The translations under genes and the position numbers were made by a program. The notes beneath the pieces are model-generated. The model saw nothing but the letters and a program-made list of their open reading frames with translations. It searched no databases and was not told where the DNA came from. DNA of 34,345 bases from a virus, in the IMG/VR virus record IMGVR_UViG_3300035188_000643, positions 1 through 34,345 of that record; one strand, 5' to 3'. Positions 14,914 through 22,373 of the stretch are shown here, in pieces; position 1 is the stretch's first letter; each line of letters begins with the position of its first letter.

Positions 14914-15180
14914 ATGGCTCCCGACCAAAAGCTCCTGCTCCAAGTGTTTCTCACGCGCGATGTGGCTGAGTTGCGGGCCATCGTGGCTCAAAAATTTGAC
15001 CTAGTCAGCGCTGGCAAAAGCTCGCTGGTTTCCAGCAGCATCGACGGCGCATCCTTTCAGTTCAACGTGGGCGGGACGCTCAGCCCGCTCGACGTCATGA
15101 TGCTGGCGCAGATGGCGCTAAACTACAAAGCCGCCGGGATCAACGCGCCAGTCCGCCGCACCCAGGCCTATTTCATATGA
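14914..15180 (+). CDS. gpW-like head-tail joining protein, 88 aa
   Basis: A short protein between terminase and portal, the place of lambda gpW. The N-terminus is helical (QKLLLQVFLTRDVAELRAIVAQ), the middle forms a beta hairpin (SSSIDGASFQFNVGG) and the end is helical, as in the gpW fold. It would join completed heads to tails. It ends in ATGA overlap with the portal gene. Confidence 0.7.
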   Translation: MAPDQKLLLQVFLTRDVAELRAIVAQKFDLVSAGKSSLVSSSIDGASFQFNVGGTLSPLDVMMLAQMALNYKAAGINAPVRRTQAYFI

Positions 15181-16679
15181 CCTTTCTGGACCGCATCAAG
15201 AAAATGGCGGGGTTTGGCGCGCCGAAGGTGGGCGCAAATATCGGTGGAGCCTACCGCAGGCAACGCCTTGTGGAGGGCGGCGTATGGGCAGAGCCGTGGT
15301 GGAGAAATCACACCCAGAGCATCAGCAAGGAATTGACCGTCGGGGAATGGCGCACGGTCAATTCGGCGGCTCGCAAACTTTACTGGAACAACGGGATGGT
15401 CAACGCCGCCATCGACCAGAAATCCATGCTCAGCGTGGGGATGGCGATGCGGCCTATCTTCGTGGGCGCTGACAAGGAGTGGGGCAAACAAGCCGAGGCC
15501 GTGCTGCTCGACTGGTTCCAAATCGCCTACCTCGATGGCAAATCTTGGTGGGAAGGGCTGCGGCTGGAATCAACAGCCATCGACAGGGAAGGGGACCTTC
15601 TGACGATCCTGACCACGTCGCAAAACGGTTACCCTCAATTGCAGCAGGTGCCGTGGCATCAAATCGGCTCCCGGGGGGACGATGGAGTTTTGACCGAGGG
15701 CCGGTATCGTGGGCTTAGGATTTACAACGGCGTGATACTGTCCAAGACCAACCGCGCCATCGCCTACCGTGTGCTGGGCGAGGACCAGAGCGGCGCAGAG
15801 GACCGGAACATCCCAGTCCAGGCGTGTATGCTCACGATGGACCCCCGCGAGGTCGACCAGGTGCGTGGGATCTCCGCTTTTGCTCCGGCGATTCGCGATT
15901 TGATTTCCCTCAAGGACCTCGGGGACGACATCCAAAGCGCTTCCCGGATGGCTGCCAAAATCGGGCTCCTTGTCACCAATCAGCAAGGCATGGCAGACGC
16001 CAGCGACGCTTACAACGCGCTGACCGAAACCAACATCCCGCAGTGCGGGCCGGGCTTGCGCATGACGCCTATGGCCGGTGGCCGTATTGAGTATCTGACT
16101 GCTAACGCGGGCGAGTCTATCGACCAGATCGACGCCAAGATTCCAACCGAAGCGCAGGACCGCCTACAGGAGCGTCTGATCCGCAACGCTTTGCTGGCGG
16201 CACAATGGCCGCCGGAGTTTGGATGGGACATGAGCAAACTGGGCGGCGCATCCGCCCGCATCGTGTTGGAACAGGTCAACCGCATTACCTCTGAGCGGCA
16301 CGCTTATCTCGCGGCGTTCTGCAAGCGCCGGTGCGCCTATGCGGTGGCCCGATTTGTGGAACTCGGCATCCTGCCGGAGTATCGGGGAACCGATCGGGAC
16401 CGTGGCGGTGCGTATCAATTCAGGTTCACCGAACCTGCGCGCCTGACTGCCGACAGCGGCTACGCAAGCCGCGATGCCATCGAAGCCTACCGCGCCGGGA
16501 TGCGCAGCATGACCGACATTCTCGCCAGCGGTTCCAAGACGCTTGAAGAACACCTGGACGAAGTCGAACGCGAGGAAATCGAAATCAAAAAACGCGTCGA
16601 ACGCTCGGGGCTGACCCGCGAAGTGTTCGGACTTTTGACCCCCAACGGCAACCCGACAACCTCGGTGCAAGAGTTATGA
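15177..16679 (+). CDS. Portal protein, lambda family, 500 aa
   Basis: Typical lambda-type portal sequence: an early segment with NSAARKLYWNNGMVNAAID, the GEDQSGAEDRNIPVQACML region with the following QVRGISAFAPAIRDLI, and a long helical C-terminus. It forms the dodecameric ring through which the terminase pumps DNA. It overlaps the protease gene by ATGA. Confidence 0.92.
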   Translation: MTFLDRIKKMAGFGAPKVGANIGGAYRRQRLVEGGVWAEPWWRNHTQSISKELTVGEWRTVNSAARKLYWNNGMVNAAIDQKSMLSVGMAMRPIFVGADKEWGKQAEAVLLDWFQIAYLDGKSWWEGLRLESTAIDREGDLLTILTTSQNGYPQLQQVPWHQIGSRGDDGVLTEGRYRGLRIYNGVILSKTNRAIAYRVLGEDQSGAEDRNIPVQACMLTMDPREVDQVRGISAFAPAIRDLISLKDLGDDIQSASRMAAKIGLLVTNQQGMADASDAYNALTETNIPQCGPGLRMTPMAGGRIEYLTANAGESIDQIDAKIPTEAQDRLQERLIRNALLAAQWPPEFGWDMSKLGGASARIVLEQVNRITSERHAYLAAFCKRRCAYAVARFVELGILPEYRGTDRDRGGAYQFRFTEPARLTADSGYASRDAIEAYRAGMRSMTDILASGSKTLEEHLDEVEREEIEIKKRVERSGLTREVFGLLTPNGNPTTSVQEL

Positions 16680-17479
16680 AATTTCAACGTGTCATCGAGC
16701 AAGTTTTCTACCGCCCGTGGCTCATCACGCCGGGCGGCTACGCAGCGGTCCGCAAGCTTGTTGAGGCGCGGCTGGTGCGCGCAAACGGGGACGAGTACGA
16801 GGGGATGATGAAGTCCCAGCGCGAGCCGATGGAGATCGACGGTCAGGGCATTGCGCACATTTGCATCGAGGGCACGCTGGCAAAGGGGATCAGCGCTATC
16901 GAGGCATGCTGCGGCGTCTGGGATTACGAGTGGGTCGCTGAGGATCTCGAAGCCGCGATGGAAGCCAACGTGCGCGGCGTGCTGTTGGAAATCAACTCCC
17001 CGGGGGGCAGTTGCTCGGGCTGTTCGGAAATCACCGACCTCATCCAGTTTTTGAAGGTCCCGATTGTGGCCTATTCCGACGACACGGCTTGCTCTGCCGC
17101 GTACAACATCGCCGTGTCCTGCGACAAAGTTTACGGCTCGATCGGTTCAACCTGGGGCAGCATAGGCACAATCATCCCGTGGACGGACCAGTCCGGCATG
17201 TTTGAGGAAGAGGGGCTTAAATGGGACCCGATTACCTCGGGCCCGCTTAAAGGTGCAGGCATGGGGCCGTCCTTGACGCCAGCGCAGCGCGCCAGCCTGC
17301 AGCAGCTAGTGGACGACAGCTTCTCGCAGTTTCGCGACAACGTCCTTCGCAACCGCCGCGTCGATGACGAATACATGACCGGCGCAGCTTACTTGGCACC
17401 GCGAGCCAAGGCAGCAAACCTTATTGACGGCATCGGAAATCAGGAGCTTGCGTACGAGGCGATTCTTGGTATGCTGTAG
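16676..17479 (+). CDS. S49/SppA-type head maturation protease, 267 aa
   Basis: ClpP-crotonase fold of the phage protein C / SppA group: LLEINSPGGSC (oxyanion region), catalytic Ser140 in DDTACSAAYNIA, and a possible catalytic Lys192 in SGPLKGAG. It should process scaffold and/or portal during capsid maturation. Unlike lambda C there is no in-frame scaffold C-terminus; the scaffold-like protein is the next, separate gene after a terminator. Confidence 0.88.
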   Translation: MKFQRVIEQVFYRPWLITPGGYAAVRKLVEARLVRANGDEYEGMMKSQREPMEIDGQGIAHICIEGTLAKGISAIEACCGVWDYEWVAEDLEAAMEANVRGVLLEINSPGGSCSGCSEITDLIQFLKVPIVAYSDDTACSAAYNIAVSCDKVYGSIGSTWGSIGTIIPWTDQSGMFEEEGLKWDPITSGPLKGAGMGPSLTPAQRASLQQLVDDSFSQFRDNVLRNRRVDDEYMTGAAYLAPRAKAANLIDGIGNQELAYEAILGML

Positions 17480-17507
17480 CCGTTCAGTTTGTTCATTGGG
17501 TTCATTG

Positions 17508-17541
17508 GCCCGCTCTGGTTTCATGGCCGGAGCGGGCTTTT
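17508..17541 (+). terminator. Strong rho-independent terminator after the protease gene
   Basis: An 11-bp stem with one G-U pair (17508-17518 with 17527-17537), an 8-base loop and TTTT at 17538-17541. It separates the portal/protease operon from the scaffold and coat genes, perhaps to set their transcript levels apart. Confidence 0.82.
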
Positions 17542-17542
17542 C

Positions 17543-17552
17543 CTTGTCCCGA
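17543..17552 (+). promoter_or_regulatory. Second CTTGTCCCGA box, upstream of the scaffold-like gene
   Basis: Identical 10-mer to 14891-14900 with the same spacing (23 bases) to the ATG at 17566, again directly after a terminator T-run. Confidence 0.4.
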
Positions 17553-17565
17553 CTTCCTTGGTTGT

Positions 17566-17967
17566 ATGGAGTCTCCTGCAACCCTCACCGACGCGCTGGC
17601 CGCGCTCTCTGCCGCGCAGGCAGACCTCGCCGCGCTTAACGCGCTGACCGCCGAGCACTCGGCAGTTGTCGCCAATTTTGAAGCACTCAAGGCCCGCAGC
17701 GCGGAACTCTCCGCAGCGCTTGAAGTTGCCAACGCCAACAACCGCGACCTGGCTGCCGCGCTCGACGCGATGAAAGCCGCCGAGGCTGACGCAGCCGCAA
17801 AAGCTAACGCAATCGTGGCAAATCTGGGCGTGGCTCCCGTGGCCATCGTTCCCGAAGAACTTTCCGCGCCGAAGACCCGCAACGAACTCTGGGCGCACTA
17901 CATGACTCTGGGCTTCGTCGAGCGTAATGAGTTTTACGCCGCGAACCGGAAAGCAATGCAGCTCTAA
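17566..17967 (+). CDS. Scaffold-like coiled-coil protein, 133 aa
   Basis: Residues ~5-90 are an Ala/Leu-rich coiled coil with regular heptads. A C-terminal domain (KTRNELWAHYMTLGFVERNEFYAANRKAMQL) follows. Position between protease and coat gene and the coiled-coil architecture fit a capsid scaffold or a head decoration/assembly protein. The C-terminal phrase is common in small phage proteins next to coat genes. Confidence 0.6.
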   Translation: MESPATLTDALAALSAAQADLAALNALTAEHSAVVANFEALKARSAELSAALEVANANNRDLAAALDAMKAAEADAAAKANAIVANLGVAPVAIVPEELSAPKTRNELWAHYMTLGFVERNEFYAANRKAMQL

Positions 17968-17987
17968 CCCTCACACATTAAATCACT

Positions 17988-18869
17988 ATGGCCCTCAATG
18001 GCGTTTTCCTCGCACAAATCGCGCAGCAGTCGCTGCCGTTCCTGACCAACGCGTTTGCTCCTCTCCGGGGCATTACGACCGACTTCAGCACCGACGTCGC
18101 ATCCGCTGGCAGCTCGGTGACAACCCGCTTTGCAACGGTTCCGTCCGTTGTGGACATCACCTCCGCTGGCTACGCTCCCGTCGCCGGTGACACGACCGCT
18201 CGCACGATCTCGCTCGACCAGCATCGCGGCGTGACGTTGGGCTTCACCGACATCGAAGTCCTCCAGTCTTCGGTGAACTTCCGCAACCTGTTCCTGACCC
18301 CCATGTTGCAGGCGTTGGGCGCTGACATGTTCGGGCAGCTTTGGAACCTGGTGACTGCCGCAAACTTCGCGCAGACCCCTCTTTCCTCCAGCGCTGCGAA
18401 CTTTGACCGGCAGGACGTGATTGACCTCGGCGTAACGCTGACGCAGACGCTCAAGGCTCCAAAGATGGGCCGCTCGGTCATCATCAATCCCGCCTACTAC
18501 GGCGCGATTTCCAAGACGTTCATCAGCGCGGAAATCCCCGGCATCACTCCCTTCAAGGCTGAAGGAACGGTGCCGCGCGTGTCCGGCTTTGACATCTATG
18601 AGTCCGACCTTTGCGACGCGAACAGCGAAGCACTCGCCGGGTTTGCTCTGCACTCCAGCGCGCTCATCATGGCAGCCCGCCGGGTGAACCCCGAGGCCGC
18701 GTTGCAGGATTCGATTGAAATCGCCGAAGTCGTGGTGCCCGACCTCGGGCTGCCGCTGACTTTCCGGGCCTACTACAACCGCGAACTGGGCCAGAGCTGC
18801 ATCAATGTCAGCTGCATCTGGGGCGTCGCAAAGGGCACCGGAATGGGCGTCCGTATCGTCACTCCCTAA
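17988..18869 (+). CDS. Major capsid protein, 293 aa
   Basis: Probable coat protein by position and features: N-terminal helix, then TRFATVPSVVDI and a GDTTARTISLDQHRG strand region, beta-rich body, and end KGTGMGVRIVTP. It resembles P22-like or other HK97-fold coat proteins of environmental phages. A strong hairpin follows the gene, as often after highly expressed coat genes. The leader CCTCACACATTAAATCACT has no SD. Confidence 0.75.
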   Translation: MALNGVFLAQIAQQSLPFLTNAFAPLRGITTDFSTDVASAGSSVTTRFATVPSVVDITSAGYAPVAGDTTARTISLDQHRGVTLGFTDIEVLQSSVNFRNLFLTPMLQALGADMFGQLWNLVTAANFAQTPLSSSAANFDRQDVIDLGVTLTQTLKAPKMGRSVIINPAYYGAISKTFISAEIPGITPFKAEGTVPRVSGFDIYESDLCDANSEALAGFALHSSALIMAARRVNPEAALQDSIEIAEVVVPDLGLPLTFRAYYNRELGQSCINVSCIWGVAKGTGMGVRIVTP

Positions 18870-18885
18870 CTGACTACCCCCTACT

Positions 18886-18925
18886 AAGCAGAGGCTCCGC
18901 TCTTTACGGGGCGGAGCCTTTGCTT
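18886..18925 (+). terminator. Long hairpin after the coat gene
   Basis: A 15-bp stem with one G-U pair: 18886-18900 with 18911-18925, loop 18901-18910. No T-run follows, so it may be a terminator, an RNA-stability element or an attenuator for the gene at 18941, which starts 15 bases later. Confidence 0.65.
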
Positions 18926-18940
18926 CATCCGATTATCACG

Positions 18941-19171
18941 ATGAAAATCTCCCTCGTAATTGAAGATACCGGCGCAGGCCCGCAGGTGATCTTTTCCTCA
19001 CCGGAACCAGCTGACGCTCGCCAGTTTTTCAAAACGCACGCGAACCCCGGCAAGCTGGTGCTCGTGTGCAACCCGACTCCCGACAACTTCCGCACGATCC
19101 GGGGCACGCCGGTGGTCGAAGCCGTGGCAGTCAAAGCGCCAATCCGGCGCGTCAAAGAACCGCTTCTGTAA
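18941..19171 (+). CDS. Hypothetical head protein, 76 aa
   Basis: Start placed at the ATG at 18941, after the coat-gene hairpin; an upstream TTG at 18920 lies inside that hairpin. Small beta-rich protein of unknown family. Its position suggests a head-completion or decoration role. Confidence 0.55.
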   Translation: MKISLVIEDTGAGPQVIFSSPEPADARQFFKTHANPGKLVLVCNPTPDNFRTIRGTPVVEAVAVKAPIRRVKEPLL

Positions 19172-19474
19172 ATGTCTGACTGGCGCGACATAACCGCAAC
19201 CGCACTCGGCGACGCTCTCGGGTACATGCAAGCCGACAGCGCGACGTACCAGGGCGTCACTGTGGACTGTGTTGCATCCGAGCGTGAAAGCCAGACGCTG
19301 GCAATCGGCGGTTTTGAATCGCACTTCATCGGCTCTGTCCGGCTCGCAAAAGCTGGATTTCCGGTACCAGTGAAAGGCAGCAAAATCTCGGTGAACGGCA
19401 CAGAGCGCCGAATTGGCGACGTGGCAGAGGACCCGGTTTCGTGGACTTTGTACTTGGAGGACGTTACCCGATGA
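19172..19474 (+). CDS. Head-tail connector-like protein, 100 aa
   Basis: Beta-rich, 100 residues, in the usual place of a head-completion protein between coat and tail genes. The EDPVSWTLYLEDVTR end is typical of small connector proteins of the gpFII / head-closure type. No firm family assignment can be made by eye. Confidence 0.5.
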   Translation: MSDWRDITATALGDALGYMQADSATYQGVTVDCVASERESQTLAIGGFESHFIGSVRLAKAGFPVPVKGSKISVNGTERRIGDVAEDPVSWTLYLEDVTR

Positions 19475-19851
19475 TGGATCTCCTTACATGCGAAGTAATC
19501 CGCGATGAGATTGCGCCTGATTTCGATGGCGTGTACATCGGACTGCCGCACGACGGCGACAGCATCACCATGCCGTGCGTTTTGCTTGATCTCCGGGGGG
19601 ATGCTCTAGTGGGAGGACCGCTGCAACGTGGAGCGCTTACGGCAGCCGTGATGAGCCAGACGGATGACTCGACCGTGGCTCAGCACATTGAGCTGGTGCA
19701 ACAAATCACCGATGCCATTAAGGGCGTCACTGGGACAGGCTCTGAGGTGCAGATTTACGGAGTAGTGGCAGTGACTTCCGAAAATCAGAACACCGAACGC
19801 CACTGGATTACCAATTTGCAATTCACCTTGGGCTATGGCCCGCAACCTTAA
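19471..19851 (+). CDS. Tail terminator-like protein, 126 aa
   Basis: Start at the ATG at 19471 with ATGA overlap (the frame is open from 19441). An alpha/beta protein of 126 residues in the place of the gpU-like tail terminator, just before the tail tube genes. It has a central helix (AQHIELVQQITDAIKG) between strands, like the gpU fold. Confidence 0.5.
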   Translation: MMDLLTCEVIRDEIAPDFDGVYIGLPHDGDSITMPCVLLDLRGDALVGGPLQRGALTAAVMSQTDDSTVAQHIELVQQITDAIKGVTGTGSEVQIYGVVAVTSENQNTERHWITNLQFTLGYGPQP

Positions 19852-19856
19852 AAGTC

Positions 19857-20159
19857 ATGCCAACATTCGGAGTCACTAGCACATTCGGAGTCACCGCGCC
19901 GACCGGCTTTTTACAAAGCTCGGAACAGACGCAGGAGGTTGAAACCGCGACCATTAAAGGCGCAGCCGGGCGCGTGGAAGAAGCTCAAGCAAAGCCGCGC
20001 AGCAAAACGACCGTTACAGTCACTTGCAAAGGTTCTGCCGTGCTTTCCACGGTTCCGGTTGGCAGCGACTTCAACGCTATCACGCTGACATCCAGTAAGT
20101 TTTCCGAAACCAACGACGATTTCCCGACTAGCGAAGTCACCGCCGTACTTTTTGAATAA
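19857..20159 (+). CDS. Small tail protein, 100 aa, paralogue of next gene
   Basis: Short beta-rich protein starting MPTFGVTSTFGVTAPTG. It and the next gene share the length and the start (TFGVT/TFGIT), and both put a charged middle before a TVT/FSVKGKG-like strand. They look like a diverged tandem duplication. Likely tail tube subunits, but possibly baseplate-like caps. Confidence 0.5.
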   Translation: MPTFGVTSTFGVTAPTGFLQSSEQTQEVETATIKGAAGRVEEAQAKPRSKTTVTVTCKGSAVLSTVPVGSDFNAITLTSSKFSETNDDFPTSEVTAVLFE

Positions 20160-20161
20160 AC

Positions 20162-20467
20162 ATGAGCACTTTCGGCATCACCAAAATCACCGGCGACCTG
20201 ATCGAATCTGTGGACCTGACTTTGTCCGCAGAGACAAAGGAGCTGATCAAATCGGACGGCACTCATTCAACGGCGCGCAACGTGGACACGTCTTTTGCTT
20301 TTTCGGTTAAGGGCAAAGGCGATTTGCCTGCGATCACTTTGGGCGGCAGCACTGGCGCGCCAACTGGCGTTTCCGGGAAAGTTATCATCACCAAAATCAC
20401 CGAGAGCCAGACGAATGAAGACTGGCAGGGCTGGAGCTACGACGGCGTGGCCTATCCCGAAGCCTGA
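20162..20467 (+). CDS. Small tail protein, 101 aa, paralogue of previous gene
   Basis: Starts MSTFGITKITG and ends with a WQGWSYDGVAYPEA segment. Same size and start as the previous protein, separated by two bases. A candidate major tail tube protein, though short for that role. Confidence 0.5.
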   Translation: MSTFGITKITGDLIESVDLTLSAETKELIKSDGTHSTARNVDTSFAFSVKGKGDLPAITLGGSTGAPTGVSGKVIITKITESQTNEDWQGWSYDGVAYPEA

Positions 20468-20484
20468 TCATAGGCAATCCGATT

Positions 20485-20937
20485 ATGTCACAATTCAAGG
20501 TTGGGATGCGGATTGATTACATCCGCGACGACATGCCGCCGCTCAAGTCACCCAACACCGATCTCATCGGTGCCTGGTTGGCTGTGGGCGGTGAGCTTTT
20601 GGACGAGGAAAATTTCCACGACACCGTGGAGGAAACAAAGGACGGCATCCGACGACAGGTGATCTGGAGCGTCAAAGGCGACAAGCTGGCAAAGTGCGGC
20701 GACGAGGAATTGTCCTTTGAAGAGTTTCGTCGCCGGTGGCTTTCGGAGGACTGGCGCAAGGCCAACCCCGGGCACCTTGTGACAATCATGAAGGCGCAGC
20801 GGGATTACGCTGTGTCACTTAAGGATTGGCTGAAGCAGCAAAAGCCGTGCGCACTCATCCGCAAGGGTCGTCGTCACGTCGTGATTCATCCCGACCTTCC
20901 GGAAGACCAGAAGCAAAAACTCCTCAACCAATTATGA
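20485..20937 (+). CDS. Hypothetical tail assembly protein, 150 aa
   Basis: Unrecognised, mostly helical and charged, with a Trp-rich centre (FRRRWLSEDWRKANPGH). It sits directly before the frameshifted tail chaperone (ATGA overlap), so an assembly role is likely. Confidence 0.55.
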   Translation: MSQFKVGMRIDYIRDDMPPLKSPNTDLIGAWLAVGGELLDEENFHDTVEETKDGIRRQVIWSVKGDKLAKCGDEELSFEEFRRRWLSEDWRKANPGHLVTIMKAQRDYAVSLKDWLKQQKPCALIRKGRRHVVIHPDLPEDQKQKLLNQL

Positions 20938-21314
20938 CACCTTTCCTGCAAGCATCCGTCGAAATTGACGGGCTTTCGCTCCGACCTTTTACGCTCCGCA
21001 GCAGGCTCAACTGCATGGCGCTCGGACTCACCCTATTTACCGAGGCCGAAGGCGGCGAACTGACGCAACAGCAAATCGAGGAGCAGATTCTCGCGCTGGC
21101 ATGGGAAAGATCCCAGCCGGTGGGCGTTGTCCGCAAGGCAATCGACGGCGGCACGGCTTGGGATGAGATCCACGCCTTTGCGGATTCTCTGCCGCTGACC
21201 GCGCTCCCCAAGCTGGTGGCCGAAATCAACCGAGTGGCGGCTGAAATCAAAGATGCAACCGTGCAGGTGATCCCTCGCGGCGACTCGATAGATAAGGACG
21301 CGCCGGGAAACTAA
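20934..21314 (+). CDS. Tail assembly chaperone, gpG-like short product, 126 aa
   Basis: Start at the ATG at 20934 by ATGA overlap. A helical protein preceding the tape measure gene, in the gpG position. Its last codons are CCG GGA AAC TAA: the slippery heptamer GGGAAAC overlaps the end of the gene, so most ribosomes stop at TAA while some shift to make the longer gpGT product. Both would act as chaperones of the tape measure protein. Confidence 0.75.
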   Translation: MTPFLQASVEIDGLSLRPFTLRSRLNCMALGLTLFTEAEGGELTQQQIEEQILALAWERSQPVGVVRKAIDGGTAWDEIHAFADSLPLTALPKLVAEINRVAAEIKDATVQVIPRGDSIDKDAPGN

Positions 21315-21532
21315 TTGGGCCGGGGTGGGAGGCGTCCTTCATTTTCACCCTGGCAAAAGAAACCGGCTGGACCGAAAGTACCATTTTAGACCTTCCAATG
21401 ATCCGCTCTCTCCAATACTACCACGCCGCGCTTTGGAGCGCTGGAGCGTGGACAGTCCGCGAGACGGCAAAGCCGGTCGAACAACTCAACCGCCTGTTGG
21501 CGTTCGTGGAGGACGAGGTCGACGATGATTAA
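20934..21532 (+). CDS. Tail assembly chaperone, gpGT-like -1 frameshift product, ~199 aa
   Basis: After a -1 shift at 21305-21311 translation continues from CTA (21311) to TAA (21530-21532). This adds 73 residues beginning LIGPGWEASFIFTLAKETG and ending FVEDEVDDD. The extension has no plausible start codon of its own at its beginning, its frame reads through with sensible composition, and it resembles tail chaperone T domains. The next gene starts inside it at 21525. Confidence 0.75.
21305..21354 (+). promoter_or_regulatory. Programmed -1 ribosomal frameshift signal
   Basis: The slippery heptamer G GGA AAC (21305-21311, in the zero frame) is followed by the stop TAA, a 7-base spacer (21312-21318) and a 9-bp stem with one G-U pair: 21319-21327 with 21346-21354, loop of 18. 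All parts match the -1 frameshift pattern of lambda G/GT (slippery site GGGAAAG). Confidence 0.85.
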
Positions 21533-22373
21533 GTTGACGCTCAACGAGGCGCAGGCTGAATGGGGTGCGGCGACACTGGCGCGCATCGGCGAAGGCGTTG
21601 CCACTGGAGGCGTTGCGCTGCCTGTTCTGATGGCAGAATCCTTTGCCGAGTACCTACTGACCGTCCGAGGGCTGACGCCGCCAGCAAAAGGCGCTCGCGT
21701 CGTCGGCAGCGTGGAATTGTCCCGTGGCAAAGCTGCCATTGACGTGGACCTGCGGCGCGCGTTTATCGTGGCCGCAAAAGGTGCAATTTCAACCGTGGCC
21801 GGTGGAAAGCTGGGCAGCACCATTGCAAAGCGCATCCCGGCAAAGATTGGTCGCAAAGTAGCCTCGCGCGTGGCGCAGATTGCCAGACTTCGCACGGCAA
21901 AACGTGTTGGGCGGCTCGCTGCTCGCGGCGTCCAGGCTGCCGGTAAAAAAGCAGTCAAAGAGGTGCTTAGCGCTGCCGACGAGGACCCGCAAAGCTGGTA
22001 CGAAAAACAGCGGCGCAACGGGCGGTTCCGTGGGACGACTCGCATGGAGATCGACACCACCAGGCTGGAAGTCATCCGCAGGTCATTGCACGCGCGCGTT
22101 GGTTATTTGCAGTCCGGCTGGAACGCAGCTTGCGAACGGTTTCGCGTGCCAACTCCGAGTTGGATCAGCGGCAAAAACGGCAGGGGCACCGTCAACGTTG
22201 ACCGCAATGACTCTCGCCTGCAAATCCGCGCGGAAAATCAAGTGACCTTCACGGATGACATCACAGGAATGCAGCGGCGACTGAACTTTGCTGCGCAGCT
22301 CGTGGCGAAACGAATGGAACGCAGGTCAAAAGAGGCCGCCGAAAAGGCCATGCAACAGATCATTGACACATGA
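21525..22373 (+). CDS. Hypothetical tail protein, 282 aa
   Basis: Unrecognised. Rich in Ala/Arg with helical first half and a basic middle (AAKGAISTVAGGKLGSTIAK). It lies between the chaperone and the tape measure gene, so it may be a minor tail or tape-measure-associated protein. ATGA overlap with the tape measure gene. Confidence 0.6.
   Translation: MIKLTLNEAQAEWGAATLARIGEGVATGGVALPVLMAESFAEYLLTVRGLTPPAKGARVVGSVELSRGKAAIDVDLRRAFIVAAKGAISTVAGGKLGSTIAKRIPAKIGRKVASRVAQIARLRTAKRVGRLAARGVQAAGKKAVKEVLSAADEDPQSWYEKQRRNGRFRGTTRMEIDTTRLEVIRRSLHARVGYLQSGWNAACERFRVPTPSWISGKNGRGTVNVDRNDSRLQIRAENQVTFTDDITGMQRRLNFAAQLVAKRMERRSKEAAEKAMQQIIDT

Noticed and set aside
17964-18653. Long reverse-strand open frame opposite the coat gene
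   Set aside because: It mirrors the codon structure of the coat gene; all supported genes are on the + strand.
21325-21528. Separate small gene in the gap after the tail chaperone
   Set aside because: The frame gives an Arg/Pro-rich shadow; the -1 frame continuation of the chaperone explains the gap better.
21386-22075. Reverse-strand open frame of 229 codons opposite the tail gene
   Set aside because: Ser/Arg/Pro-rich shadow of the gene at 21525 with no start signal or recognisable domain.
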